Shown here in pieces: positions 33,532 to 39,132 of a stretch of 39,132 bases of DNA. Source of the DNA: Paenibacillus rigui (lineage in GTDB: Bacteria > Bacillota > Bacilli > Paenibacillales > NBRC-103111). The notes under the pieces were generated by a model. The model did not search any database and was not told where the DNA came from. It worked only from the letters and a program-made list of their open reading frames with translations. The first letter of the stretch is position 1. Every line of letters starts with the position of its first letter. The position numbers and the translations under genes are program-made. The stretch is from positions 1 to 39,132 of the forward strand of contig NZ_NMQW01000061.1 of NCBI RefSeq assembly GCF_002234615.1, read 5' to 3'.

Positions 33532-34509
33532 TTACACCCCCTTCAGCTGCATCAACATTTTTTCTAGCACCAGCTGCGGGTTCGCATGGAATCGAAGCCT
33601 TTTCTGCAGCTCGATAGCTTGTTCCAAGCAATGAACCCAGTGCTTCATATCATAAGAGAGGGCAAGCCCTGCCATCCAATCGGCTTGATCCATATATACC
33701 AAATGATCACGGTTCCCTAAGTTAAGCTGAACCATATCTTTTAGCCACAAGATCAGCATGTCCATAAATAAGGTAAGATGCTCCGAAAGCTCCGACTTGC
33801 CCAGCTTCTGCTGTGCGGTTAACATGGCCGTAGGCAGACGGGACATACTTTCCTTTGTTAATTGTATCACTAGATTTCTTATTTCTGCAAACCCATTTCC
33901 TACAATTAACTCCCTTGCCGCATCCGGTCCTGCCGCCAGACGGACAGCCGGTTGAATAAGCACGGCAGGATGACCTTCCTGATTCAGAATCGCAGCCATC
34001 CTTTCACGGCTCATTGGGGTAAAAGGAATCCATTGGGCGCGTGATTTAATAGTGGGCAGCAGTGCATTTCCATTATCCGTAATGAGGATCGCCACAACCC
34101 GAGAGGTCGGCTCCTCCAAAAACTTTAAGAGACTGTTAGCAGCCTGTACCGTCATCTTGTCCGCATCTTCCAGCACGTACATCTTAAGCCCCGAGGAGCC
34201 CGCCTTATACGAAAATTGCTTCTGCAGCTCACGGATCTGCTCTATCTTGATCGAAGCCCCATCTGGCTTAACCCAGTGCAGATCGGGATGGTTCCCGTGC
34301 TCTACCTTACGGCAGTCCAGGCATTCGCCGCAAGCGTCATCTGGCAGCACCTGACAATATAGTGCTTGTGCAAAAGTGAGCGCCATCTGCCTGCGGCCTG
34401 TGCCGGATGGCCCAGTAAAGATATACGCATGCGATACCTTGTCCGTTCGCAGGCTATTTTGTAAGATGCGTTTGACCCGGTCTTGATCTTGTATGGATTG
34501 AAAAGACAT
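33532..34509 (-). CDS. holB: DNA polymerase III subunit delta'
   Basis: A 325-aa clamp-loader delta' subunit. AAA+ features: HAYIFTGPSGTGRRQMALTFAQAL (P-loop with Arg in place of Lys), zinc-type cysteines in ACGECLDCRKVEHGNHPD, sensor ADKMTVQAANSLLKFLEEP and SRAQWIPF. It helps load the DnaN clamp. The ATG at 34509 follows AGGA. The gene order tmk-darA-yaaR-holB-ricT-yabA is conserved in Bacillales. Confidence 0.95.
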   Translation of the reverse strand: MSFQSIQDQDRVKRILQNSLRTDKVSHAYIFTGPSGTGRRQMALTFAQALYCQVLPDDACGECLDCRKVEHGNHPDLHWVKPDGASIKIEQIRELQKQFSYKAGSSGLKMYVLEDADKMTVQAANSLLKFLEEPTSRVVAILITDNGNALLPTIKSRAQWIPFTPMSRERMAAILNQEGHPAVLIQPAVRLAAGPDAARELIVGNGFAEIRNLVIQLTKESMSRLPTAMLTAQQKLGKSELSEHLTLFMDMLILWLKDMVQLNLGNRDHLVYMDQADWMAGLALSYDMKHWVHCLEQAIELQKRLRFHANPQLVLEKMLMQLKGV

Positions 34510-34573
34510 CGTTGTCCTGTAAAATCCTTTCCTATTATATATATATCCTTTGCCGCTTACCTTGGAAAATCGA

Positions 34574-35020
34574 TTAGAATGTCAAATTGATAAGCATTCC
34601 GCGGATTTCGCCGATTTTGTGCAGCAAATCGATACGTCCCTGTTCACTATCCAGCATATCGTCAGCCATTGTCAGAAGCTCTTGATCGATCTCCTCCAGC
34701 AGCTTGTACCGTTTGGTACGGCCCCGTCGGTCCCAGCCGCGCGTATCGCGCAGCTGAACCCCCCGACGTGCTGTTTCCTCCAGATACTGCTTCACCAGCT
34801 GCTTATACTGTCTGAGTTCACGAACTGTCATCGATTTCGACAATCGATCGCCCTGCAGGTGAATCTGCTGCAATATGCGCTGCAGCTGCTCCTGCGATGC
34901 CTTTTCATCTTGGTGTTGCATCATGTCTGAGAACGATTTATGCTGCAGCTGCTGAGCCGATGAAGTCTCACTACGCTGGATTTCTTTACCGAAAGGGCGC
35001 CAATTCGGATTAATTTTCAC
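34574..35020 (-). CDS. yaaR: YaaR (DUF327 protein)
   Basis: A 148-aa soluble, largely helical protein of the YaaR/DUF327 family, length 146 in B. subtilis. Conserved parts: LQRILQQIHLQGDRLSKSMTVRELRQYKQLVKQYLEE, GWDRRGRTKRYKLLEEIDQELL and LLHKIGEIRGMLINL. Its function is unknown. The GTG at 35020 (VKINPNW) follows GAAGGAA and matches the MKIN start of the B. subtilis protein. Lies in the tmk-to-yabA run. Confidence 0.9.
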   Translation of the reverse strand: MKINPNWRPFGKEIQRSETSSAQQLQHKSFSDMMQHQDEKASQEQLQRILQQIHLQGDRLSKSMTVRELRQYKQLVKQYLEETARRGVQLRDTRGWDRRGRTKRYKLLEEIDQELLTMADDMLDSEQGRIDLLHKIGEIRGMLINLTF

Positions 35021-35126
35021 TCGTATTCCTTCTTTCCCAAGGATAAACGGCCTCAACATCCTTAAAGAACGATCACGTTGTCAAGGTGCTGCGAATCGTA
35101 TAGAGCCCAAGCCATCTTGTAGGTGT

Positions 35127-35543
<417 letters not shown>

Positions 35544-35696
35544 CTATCCTGCTAAGCCTAGAGAGAAATTTGCTTAATACTACTAATTTGACAAACAACG
35601 GCTCAATTCCTGCTTTTTTTAGGATAGGTTCGATTGGTTTCCTTCATTGTGCGTAAAAAACTCCAATATTTGCTCCATGTAGAATGAAGCTGCTGT

Positions 35697-35729
35697 ATTA
35701 TATGTCGTGAGAGTCGCCTAGGTTCGACA
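35697..35729 (-). promoter_or_regulatory. Possible darA promoter with Spo0A box
   Basis: A perfect TATAAT (35697-35702, minus strand) has no good -35, but a perfect 0A box TGTCGAA (35723-35729) ends 20 bp upstream, the region where Spo0A sits in activated promoters. The leader to darA would be about 240 nt. The rest of the tmk-darA gap (35457-35771) shows no gene. Confidence 0.3.
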
Positions 35730-35771
35730 GATTGCTTCGCATCAACTCTTAACGCTATATGTAGCCGCTTT

Positions 35772-36407
35772 CTAGCTCTTGATAAGATAGCGTTTCAATT
35801 GTTCTGTTATTTGCAAGTAGACCGACTCCCTGTCCTCCTCGGCATTGACCTTGACGATCCGGTCAGGATACTGCTCCAACAGCTTCAAATACCCTTCGCG
35901 TACACGTTCGTGAAAAGAGAGCTTTTCCACATCCAGCCGATTTTTCTCCCGGTCCTTATTGCTTTGAATTCGGGATAAACCAACTTCCGGAGAAAGATCC
36001 AAATAAATCGTACGGTCAGGCATGACATCATGGATAGCAAAACGGTTGATAGCATACACCTCGTCCATCCCAAGCCCCCTGGCATATCCCTGATAGGCCA
36101 AGCTGCTGTCCACAAAACGATCGCATAGCACAATTGCGCCGGACTCCAAAGCAGGAATAACCTTCTCTACCAAGTGCTGTCTGCGTGCCGCTGCATATAA
36201 TAAAGCTTCGGTTCTGCCATCCATTGTTGTATTGTTCAAGTCCAAGATCACGCCGCGGATTTGTTCTGCGATCTCTACACCGCCGGGTTCCCTTGTTACC
36301 ATAACCTGATGCCCTGCTGCGGTCAATTCCCTAGCTAACCGTTCAATGACGGTTGTTTTTCCCGCGCCCTCGCCGCCTTCAAATGTAATAAAGATTCCTC
36401 GTTCCAC
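35772..36407 (-). CDS. tmk: Thymidylate kinase
   Basis: A 211-aa dTMP kinase: P-loop [17 protein letters not shown], base-binding [18 protein letters not shown], and [11 protein letters not shown]. It phosphorylates dTMP to dTDP for DNA synthesis. The start is GTG at 36407, behind GGGAG. It follows yaaO with a 57-bp gap, as in B. subtilis. Confidence 0.97.
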   Translation of the reverse strand: MERGIFITFEGGEGAGKTTVIERLARELTAAGHQVMVTREPGGVEIAEQIRGVILDLNNTTMDGRTEALLYAAARRQHLVEKVIPALESGAIVLCDRFVDSSLAYQGYARGLGMDEVYAINRFAIHDVMPDRTIYLDLSPEVGLSRIQSNKDREKNRLDVEKLSFHERVREGYLKLLEQYPDRIVKVNAEEDRESVYLQITEQLKRYLIKS

Positions 36408-36464
36408 CGCTAAGTCTCGACTCCCTTATCTGAACTTATCTCATACATCTACAATTCATGCTCC

Positions 36465-37940
36465 TTACGGGGCAATCAATACAGGAAGCATTGCCTGCTC
36501 CCCTTCAATGATTCCATGAATTCGCGCGCCTCTGGTCACCAATTCCTCTAAGTAGCTTACGATTTCTTCCGTTATACGCTCACCTGGACAGAGCACAGGA
36601 ATCCCCGGAGGATAAGGTACAATCATCTCCGAGCAAATCATGCCTACGGAATCGGACAAAGGCACCTGAGCCGTTCCCTTTTGCCGATAAACCGGTTCAT
36701 CAAAGGATACCGGTTCCGACAGCCCCGATAGTAAGGAGTACGTCACTCTGACCTTATTCCCGCTTGCAGCCGATTCGTTAGCGGCGCTTGCCCCGTCCCA
36801 CTGCTCAGCAATCGACTCTAACGCTCGGATCACCCTCTCAGCATCCCCTTCGGTTGAAGCTAGGCTGAATACGAGCAAAACGGCCTGCGGATCCGCTAAC
36901 TCAACAAAGCATCCGCGCTCTTCGAGCGCATCCTTGAGCTCGAACCCACTTCTGAGCTCCATTCCATCCTTGACAATGATCTTAAAGGGATCTCTCTGTC
37001 CCCCCTGCAGATCAACAGGCTCAACCAGCTCAAAACGCTTGACTTGATTCATCTTTTCCAAAAATGCATCAATAATACGAATCCCCTGCTCCAGCAGCTC
37101 CATACCTTCCGTATGCATCTGTCTGCGGCTTAAATCCAGACTGGCCATCAGCGGGTACGACGGGCTGGAGCTTTGCAGCATCGTCAGGTAACGTTTGAGT
37201 TCCTTACGGTCGACGCGTTCCCCCTGCACATGCAGCATAGCCCCCATAGTCATAGCGGTCAGCAGCTTGTGCGTAGACTGAACCACGACGTCCGCCCCGC
37301 ATTGAAGTGCTGATTTGGGCAGTGCGGGATGAAAGCCGAAATGCGCCCCATGTGCTTCGTCCACCAACAGCGGCTTATCCTGCTCATGCAGCATTTGTAC
37401 AATAGATTCGATCGCATTCGCACCACCGTAATAGCCGGGACGGGTAATCATTAATCCTTTGGCCTCGGGATGCCTTTGCAAAGCCAATTTCACCGTCTCC
37501 GCCCTCAATCCAAGCGTCATTCCGGTATCGGGATCAACCTCGGGGTTCAAAAATACCGCTCTCGCCCCAGCCAGCATCAATCCATGAATAACCGACTTAT
37601 GGGCATCCCTTTGTACCAACAGCACATCACCTCTGCGGCAGAGACTTAGAATCATGGCCAAATTCCCTACCGTGCTCCCGTTTACCAAGAAAAAGGACTC
37701 TTCCGCACCGAAGCACTCTGCCGCAAGCTGCTGAGCCTGCAGTATTGCCTCCTCCGGGTGGTGAAGATCATCCAGACCGGTAATCTCCGTCAAATCCAGA
37801 CGCAATAATGCTTCATAATAAGGCCGAGCCTCGGCATCTATGCTTTGTCCCGATTTATGGCCAGGCACATGCAAGCTAGCATGCTTTCCCCCGGCGTGTT
37901 CAACCAACCGCTCAAAAAGAGGCGCGTTGTATTTATCCAT
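36465..37940 (-). CDS. yaaO: Orn/Lys/Arg decarboxylase-family PLP enzyme (YaaO)
   Basis: A 491-aa fold-type I PLP enzyme: HVPGHKSGQ, FFLVNGSTVGNLAM, DAHKSVIHGLMLAGA, LLVDEAHGAHFGFHP (PLP Asp) and VQSTHKLLTAMTMGAM with the PLP-binding Lys near residue 223, then an Orn/Lys/Arg decarboxylase C-terminal domain (PYPPGIPVLCPGERI). It probably decarboxylates a basic amino acid such as arginine or lysine for polyamine synthesis; the substrate is not certain. The ATG at 37940 follows AGGGAG. Confidence 0.9.
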   Translation of the reverse strand: MDKYNAPLFERLVEHAGGKHASLHVPGHKSGQSIDAEARPYYEALLRLDLTEITGLDDLHHPEEAILQAQQLAAECFGAEESFFLVNGSTVGNLAMILSLCRRGDVLLVQRDAHKSVIHGLMLAGARAVFLNPEVDPDTGMTLGLRAETVKLALQRHPEAKGLMITRPGYYGGANAIESIVQMLHEQDKPLLVDEAHGAHFGFHPALPKSALQCGADVVVQSTHKLLTAMTMGAMLHVQGERVDRKELKRYLTMLQSSSPSYPLMASLDLSRRQMHTEGMELLEQGIRIIDAFLEKMNQVKRFELVEPVDLQGGQRDPFKIIVKDGMELRSGFELKDALEERGCFVELADPQAVLLVFSLASTEGDAERVIRALESIAEQWDGASAANESAASGNKVRVTYSLLSGLSEPVSFDEPVYRQKGTAQVPLSDSVGMICSEMIVPYPPGIPVLCPGERITEEIVSYLEELVTRGARIHGIIEGEQAMLPVLIAP

Positions 37941-38007
37941 GTTGTCTTCTCCCTGTATGCCTTTTAAATGTGAGTCTTCTTAAAATAAATGCTTACTCTA
38001 TTGTAAC

Positions 38008-38050
38008 AAAACAAAAGGCTCTCACCAACGAAAAGCCGCCGGTTGAGAGC
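38008..38050 (-). terminator. Terminator of gin
   Basis: GCTCTCAACC pairs with GGTGAGAGC around a loop and is followed by CTTTTGTTTT on the minus strand. The other side also has a T-run (ATTTTTTTC), so it may be bidirectional. Confidence 0.7.
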
Positions 38051-38071
38051 ACTATTTTTTTCATAGACATG

Positions 38072-38269
38072 CTATGCGTTCTTTTTATAAAAGATTTGCC
38101 TCATTTGATGGATAAAAAAAGGATATCTGGCATCGAGGACGTCCGTTTGTATCATTTCGTGTTCGCATTCTTCGCAGATGAATTCGGATATAATCATAAT
38201 ACCATCTTCCTTTGATTGCCCGCAGATGATGCAGCTATGGGTCACAGGCTCCTGTACAGCTTCTCCCAT
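38072..38269 (-). CDS. gin: Anti-sigma-G factor Gin (CsfB)
   Basis: A 65-aa Gin/CsfB protein: CIICGQSKEDGIMIISEFICEECEHEMIQTDVLDARYPFFIHQMRQIFYKK, with two CxxC pairs that bind zinc. Gin keeps sigma-G inactive until engulfment ends. The ATG at 38269 is chosen since AGAGGTG lies 6 nt before it; a GTG three codons earlier overlaps that site. Position before yaaO agrees with B. subtilis, although xpaC and yaaN, which lie between there, are missing. Confidence 0.93.
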   Translation of the reverse strand: MGEAVQEPVTHSCIICGQSKEDGIMIISEFICEECEHEMIQTDVLDARYPFFIHQMRQIFYKKNA

Positions 38270-38297
38270 AATACTCACCTCTATTCTTCTTTTCTAC

Positions 38298-38327
38298 CAG
38301 TATGTCCTCTTTCTCTTAAAATAAACA
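38298..38327 (-). promoter_or_regulatory. Sigma-F/sigma-G promoter of gin
   Basis: On the minus strand TGTTTA (38322-38327), a 17-bp spacer and CATACTG (38298-38304). The -10 also reads GGACATACTG, a full match to the sigma-F form GGNNANANTR. csfB is a sigma-F gene in B. subtilis. Confidence 0.65.
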
Positions 38328-38427
38328 TTTGCCGTCCTGCTATATTTTTATGAAAATAGCCCGTACATAGTTCCTCCCCTCATAATCCGTCCATGTTTTG
38401 CCGATATAATAGTTGCTGTTGAAATCT

Positions 38428-38976
38428 ATGAAAATCAGAAGGATGCGTGTCAGGTACGTGAAAGAACAACATTTATCCAAGGATTCGAGCATTTATCATT
38501 ACCGGCTGCTGCAAAGAATTCATTATCATCCCCTATACATTTATGCATATTGGGGTCTTTTGGCGCTAGTTATCATTTGGGATCTCATCCGTTGGAACCC
38601 TCTGCCTATAGTAATCAGCTTGGTCTCGATCCCCCTGCTTCAAACGCTGCTAATTTATTTATACTTCACTTTAAAAGAGAAGCGTCCGCTTCGTCAATGG
38701 TCCGTACAATTCCAGCTTCCCTGGGTCGGTTATGTACCCACCAGTTATTTTTCTTTAGAACGGATGCTAAGGCTTCATCTTCACCTGACCTGGGTAGCTA
38801 TCGTGATTTGCGGATGCTTCTACCCATGGATTTCCCTTGATATGATCTTTCACCTTATCGGTGTTCACCTTTGGCTCCTGCTGCCTCGCTATGTATTGAT
38901 GTACAAGCTCCGCCATTACCGCGATATCGGATATCTCAAATTGAACGAGCATGATACCTCGTGCTACGCACAATAA
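38428..38976 (+). CDS. Membrane protein of unknown function
   Basis: About 182 aa, not recognised. It has a basic start (MKIRRMRVRYVKEQ), four hydrophobic segments (about residues 37-55, 61-82, 113-131 and 137-156) and a polar, His- and Tyr-rich character (RLQ-type loops, VQFQLPWVGYVPTSYFSLERMLRLHLHL between helices 2 and 3). The start is uncertain: TTG at 38413, ATG at 38428 and ATG at 38443 are all in frame; none has a good ribosome site, and TATAAT lies at 38404-38409. It points away from gin and into the rRNA operon terminator. No B. subtilis counterpart at this place is known to me. Confidence 0.65.
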   Translation: MKIRRMRVRYVKEQHLSKDSSIYHYRLLQRIHYHPLYIYAYWGLLALVIIWDLIRWNPLPIVISLVSIPLLQTLLIYLYFTLKEKRPLRQWSVQFQLPWVGYVPTSYFSLERMLRLHLHLTWVAIVICGCFYPWISLDMIFHLIGVHLWLLLPRYVLMYKLRHYRDIGYLKLNEHDTSCYAQ

Positions 38977-38989
38977 ATGGGTAATAAGC

Positions 38990-39022
38990 AAGGATTGTAC
39001 CGACTTATGGCAATCCTTCTTC
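38990..39022 (+). terminator. Possible terminator of the plus-strand membrane gene
   Basis: AAGGATTG (38990-38997) and CAATCCTT (39011-39018) form an 8-bp stem with a 13-nt loop, followed by CTTC on the plus strand. The T-run is weak. Confidence 0.45.
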
Positions 39023-39033
39023 TACATGTCTGC

Positions 39034-39073
39034 ACAAAAAAAGAGCCTTGAGAAATTACTCTCAAGACTCTTT
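39034..39073 (-). terminator. rRNA operon terminator
   Basis: AAAGAGTCTTGAG and CTCAAGGCTCTTT pair (one G-U) around a 7-nt loop and are followed by further T on the minus strand, just after the 5S gene. Confidence 0.92.
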
Positions 39074-39079
39074 AAGGTT

Positions 39080-39132
39080 GCTTGGCGACGTCCTACTCTC
39101 CCGGAACCCTGCGGTTCAAGTACCATCGGCGA
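39080..39132 (-). rRNA. 5S rRNA, 3' part
   Basis: The minus strand reads CGCCGATGGTACTTGAACC, then GAGAGTAGGACGTCGCCAAGC, the conserved 3' half of Bacillales 5S rRNA. The 5' half lies outside the window. It ends an rRNA operon, which in B. subtilis stands at the same place before csfB. Confidence 0.95.

Noticed and set aside
33529-33631. Longer N-terminus for ricT, overlapping holB
   Set aside because: The extra residues are not typical of the family. TTG at 33529 with AAGGGGGTG upstream gives the exact conserved start MYSVVGVRF.

Overview
The window comes from a spore-forming, low-to-mid GC Gram-positive of the order Bacillales, most likely Paenibacillus or a close relative. The evidence is a block of genes in almost exactly the order of the Bacillus subtilis chromosome between the first rRNA operon and spoIIE, with dedicated sporulation genes throughout (gin, yabG, sspF, spoVG, fin, spoVT, yabP, yabQ, spoIIE), and an AbrB whose C-terminus is a Cys4 motif of the type I associate with paenibacilli and clostridia. 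Nearly all genes lie on the minus strand, so the text below runs from high to low coordinates. There is no prophage, CRISPR array or defence island. The block is a housekeeping and sporulation core, and I do not see an undescribed multi-gene system.

Right end (39.1-35.1 kb): the 3' end of a 5S rRNA gene and its terminator, one plus-strand membrane protein of unknown function, the sigma-G inhibitor gin, an Orn/Lys/Arg decarboxylase-type gene (yaaO), thymidylate kinase (tmk) and the c-di-AMP receptor darA. Next (35.0-30.6 kb) come yaaR, holB, ricT, yabA, trmN6 and rsmI, covering replication, RNA decay and RNA methylation. abrB (29.97-30.22 kb) is the only clearly recognised plus-strand gene. 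Its promoter keeps the tandem Spo0A boxes just downstream of the predicted start, and further perfect Spo0A boxes lie between it and a divergent HD-domain phosphohydrolase.

Middle (28.2-15.9 kb): tatD, then a ydaO-type c-di-AMP riboswitch with terminator controlling yabE (a cell-wall 3D-domain protein), rnmV (5S rRNA maturation), ksgA, yabG, veg, sspF, ispE, purR, ridA, spoVG, glmU, ctc, pth and fin. Readable promoters include sigma-A for veg (perfect consensus), sigma-K for yabG, sigma-G for sspF, and sigma-H for spoVG.

Left part (15.7-0.2 kb): mfd overlapping a PrsA-like foldase lipoprotein, spoVT, a lipid flippase-family gene (yabM) with a strikingly GC-rich 3' end, yabN (MazG), HU, rqcP, yabP-yabQ-divIC, an S1-domain protein (YabR) carrying a long RGG-type Gly-rich insert, a DoxX protein, tRNA-Met, and spoIIE. 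The spoIIE promoter keeps the unusual 21-bp spacing of Spo0A-activated promoters and has a perfect CcpA cre motif upstream.

Compared with B. subtilis, metS, prs, yazA, xpaC, yaaN and tRNA-Glu are missing from their usual places, while the HD-domain gene, HU, the PrsA-like gene and the DoxX gene are inserted. Two palindromic, MITE-like elements sit in intergenic positions (1-172 and 5782-5897).
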